DNA of 64,000 bases from Erythroxylum novogranatense (GCA_029891385.1 CM057228.1:25634809-25698808); one strand, 5' to 3'; positions 49,507 to 62,070 are shown, counted from the stretch's first letter. Program-made: numbers and translations. Notes: generated by a model from the sequence alone, not told the origin.

Positions 49507-50861
49507 TGTTAGAGTAGTGCCCTAAAGGCAATCTCCTTTAGCGCGTTTTGTACAAAGTTGTGTACATACTTTATGAATAAATAAAGAAAGACATATTTCA
49601 TTAATTTGATGTTCATTATTGATGAATGGATATTGATCTATAAGCAAATTAATGAAGTCTATGATATATGACATAGCATGAAGGAAATTGTGATGTGATC
49701 ACACTACTGAGATTCCTATCATGTGCAATTATGTCAGTATCTAAATTATCCCTAGTCATAGGATTACTGAAACTGGACATCGGTAATCCGGAGAGACTAG
49801 CACATCTCAAACTCCTTGATTTGATCAAGCAGTGGATCTTAGAAACTGTAAATATGGGATGTTTAGGGTTGAGATGTGAATGCTTACTAGAGGTAGTAAG
49901 TACATTGGATGACCTACTATGAGATCATCACATGGATGTCCTATTCTAATGTCAGTGATAATCTCATCATAGCAATGGTGCAAATATTCTTAGACTTGAG
50001 GTACTCAAGGATATCTTGGATACTGATTATGTGCTTTAACTCCATTCCTTGTTGCCTTACAGAGGTCGCTCATAGGGTGGTGATTAGGTACAGCTTGAGG
50101 TATTCGAAGATAATTGAGTAGTCAATAGAGGATTCACCACTTCTGTGATAGCAGAAGATGATACCCATGGCCTCTTGTCAGGGTCATTACTTGCAAATCT
50201 CTGACCGGAGTACTTATGTCATGAAGAATGTCTTCATTGACATATAAAGTAATGAGTCCCAGGACAAGAACTGATATCACTTGGACTAGATTTGACGTAG
50301 TCAGTCTAGTAAGAGTTGACACTTTGCCCATACTCATAACCAAGTAGGGTATAGCATGATAAAAGGACGAATTGCACAGTAATTGTCTATGGAAAGGTTC
50401 GTGATATGGTTCGTGATGAACATAAATTCATTCGTCAAACCAATTACTTTCCGTTCAATTGGGGGTCATGATGTGTTGCTAGATACCGCTCATGACTTAC
50501 TTGGATTAAGAGTTAATCTAAGTGGCCAACATAACCGGGAACCTAATGGGTCACACGCATAAGAGTGACTTGGAGAATTAGTAAAATAGTTTTGGATAGA
50601 GATCCATTATATGGAGAGCAATAGGACTAAATGGATCCCGATGAGATTGAGATATGTCCCGATGAGATCGCGACATCTATATTGCTGAAACAGGTCTACA
50701 ATGTTTTTTCCATACCGGGACTCAGTAGGACCGACCCCAGTGTGACTGGACCACTTCAGCATTTATATATATATATATATCTTATTAATTAATTAAGTAA
50801 TTAATATATATATATATATGATCAACGAGGAAAGGAGAAGAGGAGAAGCCTTATCATTTTA

Positions 50862-50900
<39 letters not shown>

Positions 50901-50921
50901 GCTAACGTGGAAAGCAATTCC
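49507..50921 (+). repeat. 5' LTR of copia-2, left part
   Basis: Aligns with the reverse complement of 24766-26687 from CCCTAAAGGCAATC onwards (about 49523), with several (AT)n runs at about 50763-50896. Lacks the AAGTCGACTT palindromes found at the U3 start of copia-1. Confidence 0.88.
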
Positions 50922-53836
50922 TGTAGGGCCCCGACCCGGAGACCGGACCCCAACTGTTGGATCCCGTTACCGGAGTCCAACTCTTGAACCGTAAAACATG
51001 ACGCTTGATCATCTTGCCTTGTAGTGTTCGTTTCATTTAACCCTAATTTCAAATTGATTTCTCTTGTAAATCATAACCTTATGACTCTTGTTTTATTTAA
51101 GACAAGAATCGCTTCAATCGGATGTTATATAACTCAAGATACACACCAAAAACCAAAAAGAGTTCATACCCGAAGCATGCTCTCTTAACTGACCTCTCAC
51201 TTGCTTTAATGCAAACCTCCTCAATTTACTCCAAATGATACCAAATTTTATGGAGTGAAAGATATATGTCTTATAAATCCAATGGTTCAAATCTCACCTC
51301 AATTGGAGGTCGAATGAGTGTTTTATGCCCAAAAGAATAGACTATGCTCACTCCCAAAATCAAATTGAACATCTTTTGGCGCAAATGCCATAATTTTCAC
51401 TATAGATGTCAGAATGACTTCGTTCTTGGACGGTTAGAAAATAGACATCTAGGGCTACAACTTTTGTGAAGACCAAAATTCGAACTTCTGTCATTATCAG
51501 GTTACATGGACCGTGAGAAAATCACACAGTCTGTGTGAAAATTCACAGAGGCTATGTAATTTTCTGCTACTGCGTCTCCCTGCACCATGGATTTACACAG
51601 TCTGTGTGAAAATTCACACAGGCTGTGTAACCCACTGCCACTGCCATCTCCCTGCACTAGAAATTTACACAGTCTGTGTGAAAATTCACACAGGCTGTGT
51701 AACCCATCGCCAATCGCCTCTACACAGAAAATACACATCGTGTGAAAATTCACACAGTCGTGTAACTTTCGCCAACAACCACATTTCACTCTCTAAACCC
51801 TCTTCAATCCAAGTACCTACATAAAACTTAAATCCTCCATATCCCACAACACATAACAACCTAATTATCCCAATGGATTTTCAATGGCAACAACACACTC
51901 CTAGCATTCTAATCAAACCCAAACCATAATGATCTTGTACAATCACTCATGCAAAACTTATTAACCATAACCCAATCACATTCTTACTTCTACATAACAC
52001 TCATCAATCACAACTCTATATACGTCTTCACTTGAACTAAACATGCATTTCTACCCACATGGATTCCAAAGCCATTTCATGCAACTTTGGATACTATGCT
52101 TAAACATGATAATAAATGGTTTTGAGAGACCATAATAAATCGTAATTCATGCATCTCATTCACATTCAAAACAAGTAGCTTACAATGCTTTAGTGGGCAT
52201 TTCAAGCCCTTTTACAACTTGGTTCAAAATACACTTCCAAAATGCTACTGTTTTCTTAAAATGCATCTAAAGCATCGTTTACAACAATTGACTTGAAATA
52301 CATCAAAACATAATCTTGAGTATGCCTTTTATGCTCATTCCTCGAGATCACGCTCTTCACTGGAGATGGGACGGAAGGTGGGGGTGAGCTACCGAGGGTA
52401 ACACGCTTATATTTATACTACTAAGCTGAATCTATTCATTACTCATCTGCTGGCAATATTCTCATCAACAAATCATACAACTTGCATTTCGTGAATTCAT
52501 CAAGCTAAAGCATAATTTCATGATTCATGCATTCATCATTCTTACAAACATATGCTAACACGTAAACACATAGTTGATGGTTGAAAAGTCCACGAGTTCT
52601 TGATGAACTACACAAGTGTAGTCATATCTTTGAGGAGTCCAAAAGGAACATTCTATGCCACAATCAGGCGCAAAATGGCGAAGGCTATCTTGGTCAACGG
52701 CACGTGACTTTCTTTGGTGGACTTAACTAACCCACATAACACTGAATTTCATGCATAAAACATGACTTTTCTTGTCCACTAGCTGATTTTCTGAAAATGG
52801 ATTTTCATGCAATCCAATTAGCTAATTCTCTGGAAAATGCTTTTCATGCTTAGCTCAAATGTCATAAACTCACTAATATTCATGCTCATTCAATTCATGA
52901 CTTTATCAAGCAATGTCATATCTTGTCAAGTTCTCATATAATGGCATTCATACATCTATTATACTCAATCAAATCATCACAAAGTAATTTGAAAGAACAT
53001 AATTTCTTTAATTAAGGTAACATTTATCACTTACTAGCATAAAGATAAAATGAAACCCACCTTATACTTGCTAAATCCTTGCTAAATGAAGCTCCTCCTC
53101 TTGCTCCTCTCTCTCTCTTGCTCTATTTCAAGAGAAATAAAACCCACTTCAACAATAGCTTCAATTGAAAATCCACATAACTACTTTCATGCAATTGACT
53201 TAAGAATCACTAAACTCATTCCATTCTTAGTCTTCCTAACTCAAAACCCAAGTAAAACTAAACTTTAAACTCATGGCTTACCTTGAATCTCTACTTAACC
53301 AAGTGATTTCTTGGTTCAAAGTGAAGCTTAGACTCTCCTCCACACTTTTCCTTCTTGAACTTTCTTGAAAACCTCTTGAATCTCTTGGAAAATCAAACCT
53401 TAGCCAAGCTTCTTCTCTTTTTCTCCTCTTCTCTCCATTTCCACGATACTTCTCACCCTCTCCCTCTCTATTTTCGTAAGTCCCTCTTCTTTTTCTCCTA
53501 ACTCATTTAATTCTTCCCCTTTTATACTTCTACTTAAGTCACTTAAGCCCATCAAGCCCTAAGGCCCATTTGCCTAACTCATTTCCTCTTCTTCTTACTT
53601 TACAACCTAACTCACTTAATTCCACTTCATTTCCTCTTTCTTTTCCCATTTCCTCTTTAGGCCCAAAGCCCATTTGACCATTAATACACTTAACCTAACA
53701 CATTTAATTTCATTAACTCACCACCTAACATTTTAATGCTACCACATATTAATTAATGATACCTTAATTAATGCTAATCTAACTTAATCAATTTAATCTA
53801 ATCATGCTTAATCTTAAAAAAAAATTGGGGCTAACA
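50922..53836 (-). repeat. 3' LTR of the chromodomain element
   Basis: 2915 bp; pairs with 58760-61618. Contains a tandem array at 51520-51775 of about 70-bp units with ACACAGTCTGTGT dyads. Confidence 0.94.
51520..51775. repeat. About 70-bp tandem repeat with ACACAGTCTGTGT dyads
   Basis: Four units, each with a dyad, an AAAATTCACA spacer and a second half-dyad CAGGCTGTGTAA. The corresponding array in the other LTR is 59355-59545, where the dyad reads ACACGATCGTGT. Confidence 0.85.
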
Positions 53837-53852
53837 TTTCTCTCCCCCTTAA
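53837..53852 (-). promoter_or_regulatory. Polypurine tract of the chromodomain element
   Basis: The minus strand reads AAGGGGGAGAGAAA immediately before the 3' LTR TGTTAG; it primes plus-strand synthesis. Confidence 0.88.
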
Positions 53853-54409
53853 GAGATTTCGTCCTCGAAATTCTTACCTGGTTCACTGAAGAGGTGTGGG
53901 TACTGCTCCTGCATTGCATCCTGAGGCTCCCACGTCGCCTCTTCAACTGCATGATTCCTCCACAGGACTTTGACTAGCTTGATTGTCTTGTTCCTGAGGA
54001 TCTTGTCCTTGCTATCCAGAATTGCCACAGGCACCTCTTCATAACTCAGATTATCACTCAGCTGAACTTCTGAGGTCTGAATGATGTGAAAAGGATCTGA
54101 TCTGTACCTTCTCAGCATCGAGACATGAAATACATCATGAATCTGCGACAATTCCGTAAGAATGCTATCAGAGGCCAACGGCCCAATCCTCTCTAAAACT
54201 TCATACGGACCCACATACCGAGGGCTTAACTTCCCCTTCTTGTCGAATCTCATAACTCCCTTCCATGGAGACGTCTTGAGGAACACATTGTCACCCACTG
54301 CATATTCCATTTCTTTTCTGTTAGCATCGGCATAACTCTTCATTCTATCCTGGGCTGCCTTAAGTCTTTGTTTGATTACATCCACTTTCTCAATCGTCAT
54401 CTGGACCAA
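53849..54409 (-). CDS. Ty3 integrase C-terminus and chromodomain
   Basis: Open frame of 186 codons. It covers the GPY/F-type integrase end (GKLSPRYVGPYEVLERIG) and a chromodomain: VPVAILDSKDKILRN, then IKLVKVLWRNHAVEEATWEP, which is the family's (V/I)KVLW...EEATWE pattern. It ends NFEDEIS at TAA 53851-53849. Chromodomains of this lineage direct integration toward heterochromatin. Part of the gag-pol polyprotein; Met 54409 is not a native start. Confidence 0.9.
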   Translation of the reverse strand: MVQMTIEKVDVIKQRLKAAQDRMKSYADANRKEMEYAVGDNVFLKTSPWKGVMRFDKKGKLSPRYVGPYEVLERIGPLASDSILTELSQIHDVFHVSMLRRYRSDPFHIIQTSEVQLSDNLSYEEVPVAILDSKDKILRNKTIKLVKVLWRNHAVEEATWEPQDAMQEQYPHLFSEPGKNFEDEIS

Positions 54410-55252
54410 CTCGTCCCACTAATTTCCTCTCACCTTCCTCATCCCAACATATCGAGTCCTGCATCTTCGCCATAAAGGGCTTCATAAGGAGCCATCTGAT
54501 GCTCAAATGGTGCAATTGTTATAAGCAAATTGACCAATGGCAAATGATCATCCCATGCTCCTCTGAAGTCCATGACACATGCTCTAAGCATCCCTCTAGA
54601 GTTTGATTTTCCTCTCGATCGACCATCCGTCTGAGGATGAAACGCCGTCTTGAAATTCAAATTAGTTCCTAATGCTTCTGCAGACTTCCCCAAAATCTCG
54701 ATGTGAATCGAGGATCCTGTCGGATACTATGGAATCCGAACTCCATGCAACCTTACCACTTCATCAATATACTTCTGGCTAAAACTTGCAATGAATCATT
54801 TGCTTGATTGCGGAAAATGGGTGACTTGGTCAACCGATCAACAATAACCCAAATGGCATCATGCTTCTTGCTGGTCCTAGGCAAACCCATCAGAAAATCC
54901 ATCGTGATCCTTTGTCACTTCCATTCAGGAATGGACAATGACCTTAGCATGCCTGAGGGTGCCTGGTGTTCAGCCTTGACTTGCTGACACACTAGACATC
55001 TGCTCACATATTCCGCTACACAGCCTTGACTTGCTGACACACTAAACATCTGCTCACATATTCCGCTACATCTTTCTTTATACCTTTCCACCAGAAATGT
55101 TCCTTCAAATCTCTGTACATTCTGGTGCTGCCTGGGTGCATGGAATAAGGCGCATTGTGTGCCTCATCCATGATCTCATCCTTAACTGCCTTATCATTTG
55201 GAATACATAACCTGTTTCCAACTACCATTAGCCCATCATCCCTTACTTGCAC
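54410..55252 (-). pseudogene. Ty3 integrase: HHCC zinc-binding domain and broken catalytic core
   Basis: The zinc-binding domain on the minus strand reads HNAPYSMHPGSTRMYRDLKE ... CLVCQQVKA (HX7H...CX2C) at 55252-55016. Directly downstream a 50-bp tandem duplication (54971-55070) repeats the last Cys motif and breaks the frame. Core text TAFHPQTDGRS and RACVMDFRGAWDDHLPLV occurs at 54690-54480 with local damage. Integrase would insert element DNA. Confidence 0.85.
54971..55070. repeat. 50-bp direct tandem duplication inside integrase
   Basis: Two adjacent 50-bp copies (54971-55020, 55021-55070) differ at one base (tagaca/taaaca). 50 is not a multiple of three, so the reading frame is lost. 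Confidence 0.95.
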
Positions 55253-55259
55253 TTCTGAC

Positions 55260-56362
55260 TGCTTACCATGTTGAATTTCATCTCTCAGCTTACTTAATTA
55301 TGTATCCTGCTCCTGCAACTCCTTGATCTTCTCCCTAAGGATAGGTCTCACCCTGAATTGAGCAAAAACACCATTTGCTTCATCCTACTTTAAACTGATC
55401 TTCAACTCGGCCATCTGTTCCAACAGAGGCAAGTAAACTGATTGCACGTAAGATATGGATGACTTCCTGCTCAAAACATCTTCCACTACATTCGCCTTGC
55501 CTGGATGATACTCTATCATCAGGTCATAGTCCTTGAGCAACTCCAACCATCGTCTCGCTTAAATTCAACTCTTTCGACTCATAATGTACTTAAAACTTTG
55601 TGGTCCGTGAAGATCCTAGTCGAACCCCATATAGGTAGTGTCTCCAAATCTTTAGGGCAAAATTACCGCCGCTAACTCCAAGTCATGAGTCGGATAATTT
55701 AACTCATCGCTTCAATCGCCAGTGAAGCATAGGCTATTACCCCATCATCCTGCATCAAGACACATCCTAAACCCTTCCTCGAAGCATCAGACATCACCGA
55801 TACCCCGGTCTTCATTGGGCAAAACCAATATCAAGCACTTGTCAACTGTTCTTGAGCTCCTCAAAGCTCTTCCGACATTCCTCACTCCATATGAAGCTGC
55901 TGATTCTTTCTTAATGACTTAGTCATAGGGGGCAGCTATCATTGAGAATCCTTCCACGAATCTCCTATAATAACCTACCAAACCTAGGAAGCTTCTTACC
56001 TCTTTCCTTTGCCTTAGGCTCTTGCCAATTCCTCATCGCTTTTACTTTCTCGGATCAACATGGATCCCTTTGCTAGAAATCACATGTCGAGGAAAACTAC
56101 TTCACGCAGCCAAAATTCACATTTCTTTGAATTTGGCATCTGACTCGCTCTCTCAATCTCGCAACACTATCCTAAGATGTCGTTCATGCTCTCCTTCATC
56201 CGTAGAATAGACCGAATGTCATCAATGAACACAATGACAAATTGATCTAAGAATTCATTAAACACCTATTCATCGATCCATGAAGGCAAATTGGAGCATT
56301 GGTCAATCCGAAGGGCATGACCTCAATTCATAGTGCCCATAACGGTCCCGAAGTCATCTTGT
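55260..56362 (-). pseudogene. Ty3 RT catalytic half and RNase H, fragmented
   Basis: On the minus strand FIDDI (catalytic YIDD-type) lies at about 56230-56215, then the frame shifts at ATTCGGTC. The KFKKCEFWL-type and HVISSKGIHVDP text (about 56150-56050) continues in other frames, as does the RSFLGLVGYYRRFVEGFS-type text near 55980. RNase H shows DASRKGLGCVLMQDDGVIAY at about 55780-55720. Many stops lie between blocks. Confidence 0.82.
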
Positions 56363-57670
56363 TTACATCGACTCGATTCGGAGTTGATGATAACACGATC
56401 TTAAGTCAATCTTCGAAAAGACCCTTGCTCCCTGCAGCTGATCTAATAAATCATCTATTCTTGGCAAAGGATACTTGTTCTGAATCGTCATCTTGTTAAG
56501 CTTCCTGTAGTCTATGCAAATCCTCCATGTTCCATCCTTCTTCCTAACAAACAGGACCGGAGCTCCCCAAGGTGAAGAACTCGGCCTGATGAACTGCTTC
56601 TCCAACAATTCCTGCAATTGTTCCTTGAGTTCTCTCAACTCAACTGGAGCCATTTTGTAGGGTGGTATGGAGATTGGCGCGGTTCCGGGAATCAAGTCAA
56701 TTTCGAATTCAATTTCCCTCACCAGCGGCAATCCTGGTAATTCTTCTGGGAATACATCAGGAAACTCCCTCACAACCTGAAAATCTTCTAATCTGCCCAC
56801 ATTCACTTCTAGATCCATTACATGCGCCAAGAAGGCCTCACACCCTTGGCTCATCATATTGTCAATTAACATAGTCGAAATGATCCTCGACACTGGCAGT
56901 TTCCTGTCCCCCTTGAAGACCATTTTCTGATCATTGCCCAGATCAAACTCTACTTCTTTCAAACTACAATCTAGTTTCACCTTGTACCTTTCCATGACAT
57001 CCATCCCCAATATAACATCCAATCCTTGAAGGTCTAGAGGTAGTAGGTCTACTACCAGTCTAGCACCGTCGATACTGAGCTCACAATTCTTATAGATAAA
57101 ACTGATTACCACCTTACTCCCTAAAGGCGTACTAACAATCAGAAAGTTGTCCATAGTCTCAGGACACACAACATGCAAATTCATACTTGCAGATACAAAC
57201 GAATGTGTAGAGCCAGTATCAATTAACACATAAACAGGAGAGTCAAATAACTGAGCCATACCAGTCACAACTTCTGGAGCGGCTGCAGCTTCTTCTCTGG
57301 TCATGGCAAAGACTCTTGCTGGTGCCTGACCCTGGCCTCTAGGTCTCCCTGCCGGATTAGCCCTCCTGACTGTTCCAGAACTGCCTACTTCTGTGACTGG
57401 CCTGGTTCCCACTGTCTCTGTCTGCCTCTGAGCTTGAACTTGGAAACCCTCCTGTCTCAGCCTCTGGGGACAATCTCTCATCATATGTCCCTTCTCTCCA
57501 CACTGGAAGCAACCACCAAACCCCTTGAGACATCTCCCTGGATGAAACTTCCCGCACTGATCACACTGGGGATACTTGCCCTTCCATGACTTTCCTGAGC
57601 CTCCCATACTAGAGACCTGTTCAGAAATTGCCCTGGACTGCTGACTCTTGGCAGGACCACTACTACCCAT
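56363..57670 (-). CDS. Ty3 gag end, protease and first half of reverse transcriptase
   Basis: Longest open frame of the element, 435 codons. Zinc knuckle [14 protein letters not shown] (CX2CX4HX4C) at about residue 38, preceded by a second Cys/His cluster [12 protein letters not shown]. The retroviral-type aspartic protease follows with active site [13 protein letters not shown] near residue 150 and its ILGMDV flap partner. The RT starts at about residue 320: [75 protein letters not shown]. The catalytic FIDDI lies beyond the break at about 56222. As part of one gag-pol polyprotein this segment is not independently translated; the annotated Met is only the first in the open frame. Confidence 0.9.
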   Translation of the reverse strand: MGSSGPAKSQQSRAISEQVSSMGGSGKSWKGKYPQCDQCGKFHPGRCLKGFGGCFQCGEKGHMMRDCPQRLRQEGFQVQAQRQTETVGTRPVTEVGSSGTVRRANPAGRPRGQGQAPARVFAMTREEAAAAPEVVTGMAQLFDSPVYVLIDTGSTHSFVSASMNLHVVCPETMDNFLIVSTPLGSKVVISFIYKNCELSIDGARLVVDLLPLDLQGLDVILGMDVMERYKVKLDCSLKEVEFDLGNDQKMVFKGDRKLPVSRIISTMLIDNMMSQGCEAFLAHVMDLEVNVGRLEDFQVVREFPDVFPEELPGLPLVREIEFEIDLIPGTAPISIPPYKMAPVELRELKEQLQELLEKQFIRPSSSPWGAPVLFVRKKDGTWRICIDYRKLNKMTIQNKYPLPRIDDLLDQLQGARVFSKIDLRSCYHQLRIESM

Positions 57671-58543
57671 GCCACTCTAAGTATGATGAGTCCTGGTGCT
57701 CCTTGCAGGGGCTGGGTTACCCACTCCCTTCCTGGATGATTGTTCTCTGTTCTTCCTTTTCCCGCCACTTCACTTTAATATTCTCCGACTTCTCGGCTGG
57801 GCCAGATCCACTAACTGCTGGTAGTCCCGAAATTGTGGATCACCAACTTGTCCGGATCCCTAGGTGCAATCCACCTCAAACTTCCGACACTTGTCTTCTT
57901 CAGTTGCCACGATATTGGCTGCATACCGTGATAACTGAGTGAACTTCAATTCATACTCTGCCACACTCAACTCCCTCTGAGCGAGATTCAGAAATTCCCT
58001 GGCCTTATCCTGCATGTAGACCATCGAAATACTTCCTCCGAAAGGCCTCTAGAATTCCCTCTATGTCGATCTGGAGGTACTTCGATCATGGGCACGACTC
58101 CCACCAAGGCAAAGTGCATCCCCTGCGATAAGCTAACTGCATAGTCTAGCTTCTCTTCATCCTAGCACTTCATCTGTTTCAGGAACCCCTCGGTCCTCTT
58201 CAACCATGCTTCTGCCTCCTCGGGATTAGTAGTCCTTGAAATCGACAAACCCATACTTAGGAGCTTGTCATACTGCCCACTCCGATCTGCTGGAGCTGGC
58301 ATCTGAGCTTGTGATCCTTAGCCCATGGCATGGATAAAAGCCTGGGCGAAGGCCTGAAAGAATTGTGGGTCTCTTGGATTTGGCATAGGAGGAGGTGGAG
58401 AGGCACTTCGTCTTTGCACACTTGGTGCCTCAAAATCGTATGTGAGGATGGTCCCCGCATCACGGGAATATGAGTTTCATCCGCATTACCTCTCGAGAGC
58501 CTGATCGAGATTGAGCTCCTCGAGTTCTTCTTCGAGGCGGCAT
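57671..58543 (-). pseudogene. Ty3 chromovirus gag N-terminal region, broken
   Basis: ATG at 58543 (minus) opens MPPRRRTRGAQSRSGSRE, a usual start for this lineage, but the frame soon stops. Conserved gag text recurs in other frames down to 57671, so several small indels are implied. The gag core and nucleocapsid would package element RNA. Confidence 0.75.
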
Positions 58544-58743
58544 ATTACTCCTTTAAATGAAAACCATTTCAAAACTTTAGCTCATGCTTTGTGAAACCAA
58601 TTCAAATCATGTAAAACAATTCAAAACCAATGATGCATGTACTGTATTTAAAACAATGCTTAGGGTTCATGTAACATGATGCATGTTGACTCTACCCTTG
58701 AGGCTACCCACTAGGGTTCCTAGGAAATCATAAACCTAGAGCT

Positions 58744-58755
58744 GCTCTGATACCA
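58744..58755 (-). promoter_or_regulatory. Primer binding site, initiator tRNA-Met
   Basis: The minus strand reads TGGTATCAGAGC four bases after the LTR, a perfect plant initiator-Met site. Confidence 0.92.
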
Positions 58756-58759
58756 CAGA

Positions 58760-61618
58760 TGTCGGGCCCCGACCCGGAGACCGGACCCCAACTGTTGGAT
58801 CCCGTTACTGGAGTCCAACTCTTGAACCGTAAAACATGACGCTTGATCATCTTGCCTTGTAGTGTTCGTTTCATTTAACCCTAATTTCAAATTGATTTCT
58901 CTTGTAAATCATAACCTTATGACTCTTGTTTTATTTAAGACAAGAATCGCTTCAATCGGATGTTATATAACTCAAGATACACACCAAAAACCAAAAAGAG
59001 TTCATACCCGAAGCATGCTCTCTTAACTGACCTCTCACTTGCTTTAATGCAAACCTCCTCAATTTACTCCAAATGATACCAAATTTTATGGACTGAAAGA
59101 TATATGTCTTATAAATCCAATGGTTCAAACCTCACCTCAATTGGAGGTCGAATGAGTGTTTTATGCCCAAAAGAATAGACTATGCTCACTCCCAAAATCA
59201 AATTGAACATCTTTTGGCGCAAATGCCATAATTTTCACTATAGATGTCGGAATGACTTCGTTCTTAGACGGTTAGAAAATAGACATCTAGGGCTACAACT
59301 TTTGTGAAGACCAAAATTCGAAATTCTGTCATTATCGGGTTACATGGACCGTGAGAAAATCACACGATCGTGTGAAAATTCACACAATTGTGTAACCCAT
59401 CGCCATCGCTGCCTCCCTCACGACTGAAATTTACACATCGTGTGAAAATTTACACAGTGTGTAACCCATCGCCAATCATGCTTTCCTACACTAGAAAATT
59501 ACATATCGTGTGAAAATTCACACAGGCTGTGTAACTTTCTGCCAACAACCACATTTCACTCTCTAAACCCTCTTTAATCCAAGTACTTACATAAAAACTT
59601 AAATCCTCCATATCCCACAACACATAACAACCTAATTATCCCAATGGATTTTCAATGGCAACAACACACTCCTAGCATTCTAATCAAACCCAAACCATAA
59701 TGATCTTGTACAATCACTCATGCAAAACTTATTAACCATAACCCAATCACATTCTTACTTCTACATAACACTCATCAATCACAACTCTATATACATCTTC
59801 ACTTGAACTAAACATGCATTTCTACCCACATGGATTCCAAAGCCATTTCATGCAACTTTGGATACTATGCTTAAACATGATAATAAATGGTTTTGAGAGA
59901 CCATAATAAATCGTAATTCATGCATCTCATTCACATTCAAAACAAGTAGCTTACAATGCTTTAGTGGACATTTCAAGCCCTTTTACAACTTGGTTCAAAA
60001 TACACTTCCAAAATGCTACTGTTTTCTTAAAATGCATCTAAAGCATCGTTTACAACAATTGACTTGAAATACATCAAAAACATAATCTTGGAGTATGCCT
60101 TTTATGCTCATTCCTCGAGATCACGCTCTTCATCTGGAGATGGGACGGGAAGGTGGGGGTGAGCTTTAGCTCGAGGGTAACACGCTTATATTTATACTAC
60201 TAAGTCAATCTATTCATTACTCATCTGCTGGCAATATTCTCATCAACAAATCATACAACTTGCATTTCGTGAATTCATCAAGCTAAAGCATAATTTCATG
60301 ATTCATGCATTCATCATTCTTACAAACATATGCTAACACGTAAACACATAGTTGATGGTTCGAAAAGTCCATGGGTTACTGATGAACTACACAAGTGTAG
60401 TCATATCCGAGGAGTCCAAAAGGAACATCCTATGCCACAATCGGGCGGTAGGGCGAAGGCTATATCTTGGTCAACGCACGTGACTTTCTTTGGTGGACTT
60501 AACTAACCCACATAACACTCAATTTCATGCATAAAACAGGACTTTTCTTGTCCACTAGCTGATTTTCTGAAAATGGATTTTCATGCAATCCAATTAGCTA
60601 ATTCTCGGAAAATGCTTTTCATGCTTAGCTCAAATGTCATAAACTCACTAATATTCATGCTCATTCAATTCATGACTTTATCAAGCAATGTCATATACTT
60701 GTCAAGTTCTCATATAATGGCATTCATACATCTATTATACTCAATCAAATCATCACAAAGTAATTTGAAAGAACATAATTTCTTTAATTAAGGTAGCATT
60801 TATCACTTACTAGCATAAAGATAAAAATGAAACCCACCTTATACTTGCTAAATCCTTGCTAAATGAAGCTCCTCCTCTTGCTCCTCTCCTCTCTCTTGCT
60901 CTATTTCAAGAGAAATAAAACCCACTTCAACAATAGCTTCAATTGAAAATCCACATAACTACTTTCATGCAATTGACTTAAGAATCACTAAACCCATTCC
61001 ATTCTTAGTCTTCCTAACTCAAAACCCAAGTAAAAACTAAACTTTAAACTCATGTCTTACCTTGAATCTCTACTTAACCAAGTGATTTCTTGGTTCAAAG
61101 TGAAGCTTAGACTCTCCTCCACACTTTTCCTTCTTGAACTTTCTTCAAAAACCTCTTGAATCTCTTGGAAAATCAAACCCTAGCCAAGCTTCTTCTCTTT
61201 TTCTCCTCTTCTCTCCATTTCCACGATACTTCTCACCCTCTCCCTCTCTATTTTCGTAAGTCCCTCTTCTTTCTCTCCTAACTCATTTAATTCTTCCCCT
61301 TTTATACTTCTACTTAAGTCACTTAAGCCCATCAAGCCCTAAGGCCCATTTGCCTAACTCATTTCCTCTTCTTCTTACTTTACAACCTAACTCACTTAAG
61401 TCCACTTCATTTCCTCTTTCTTTTCCCATTTCCTCTTTAGGCCCAAAGCCCATTTGACCATTAATACACTTAACCTAACACATTTAATTTCATTAACTCA
61501 CCACCTAACATTTTAATGCTACCACATATTAATTAATGACACCTTAATTAATGCTAATCTAACTTAATCAATTTAATCTAATCATGCTTAATCTTAAAAA
61601 AAAAATTTGGGGCTAACA
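58760..61618 (-). repeat. 5' LTR of the chromodomain element
   Basis: 2859 bp, near-identical to 50922-53836 except at CAG/CTG-related sites, mainly 59355-59545 and 60395-60480. Confidence 0.94.
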
Positions 61619-61623
61619 ATTCC

Positions 61624-62054
61624 ACTTTAGCATTTAATGTCCTTAAATTGTTAAAGACAAATGGCTTATGTAGAAATGAAAGAAGGTTGATGATCGTGGG
61701 TTTTGAAAGGTTTAAAAAGAAGAAAGAGTTCTTCTCCTTAATCTCTTCATCATCTTCTCCAAGCATCTTCTTCTTCTCCAAGCTTCTTCAAGCTTCTTCT
61801 CCTTAGCTCTCCAAGAACAAGGTAAGATCTAGCAGTCTTCACTTTGTTCTAGCTATTCCTGGGTCAAAGGGTTTGCCCCGGTTAGATTTTCCGACCTCTG
61901 CGTGGATACCGTTAGAGACGGTCTCCTTTGGTCGTTATGGTTTGACTTTGTTATATGGACACATGGATCCTGGCTTTCGGGAAGGTCCCGGAATAAAATT
62001 TTTTGTTTTTCCACACCATGTGCATGTGATGCACACACCGGGGTTTTCCTACAG
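61624..62054 (+). repeat. 5' LTR of copia-2, right part
   Basis: Continues the LTR after the Ty3 insertion: CTAGCTATTCCTGGGTCAAA and CTCTGCGTGGAT blocks match copia-1's LTR, and it ends TTTTCCTACA. Confidence 0.88.
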
Positions 62055-62070
62055 TAGTATCAAAGCCACT
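62055..62070 (+). promoter_or_regulatory. Primer binding site of copia-2, degenerate
   Basis: GTAGTATCAAAGCC directly after the LTR corresponds to the initiator-Met site TGGTATCAGAGCC with G-to-A changes. Confidence 0.75.

Larger units (their letters stand above)
50917..61623 (-). mobile_element. Chromodomain-bearing Ty3 retrotransposon (Tekay/Del-like), minus strand, inserted in the copia-2 LTR
   Basis: Exact TSD ATTCC at 50917-50921 and 61619-61623. LTRs 50922-53836 and 58760-61618 begin TGTTAGCCCC and end GGGCCC(C/G)ACA-like in element orientation. The initiator-Met primer site and polypurine tract are in place. Order gag, protease, RT, RNase H, integrase, chromodomain marks a Ty3 chromovirus; the long LTRs and the NFEDEIS end point to Tekay/Del. 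All domains are present, but several frames are broken. Confidence 0.93.

Noticed and set aside
51502..51824. Open frames of about 100 codons on both strands with Cys/His repeats
   Set aside because: Translation of the dyad tandem repeat in an LTR; repeat-driven pattern, not a protein.
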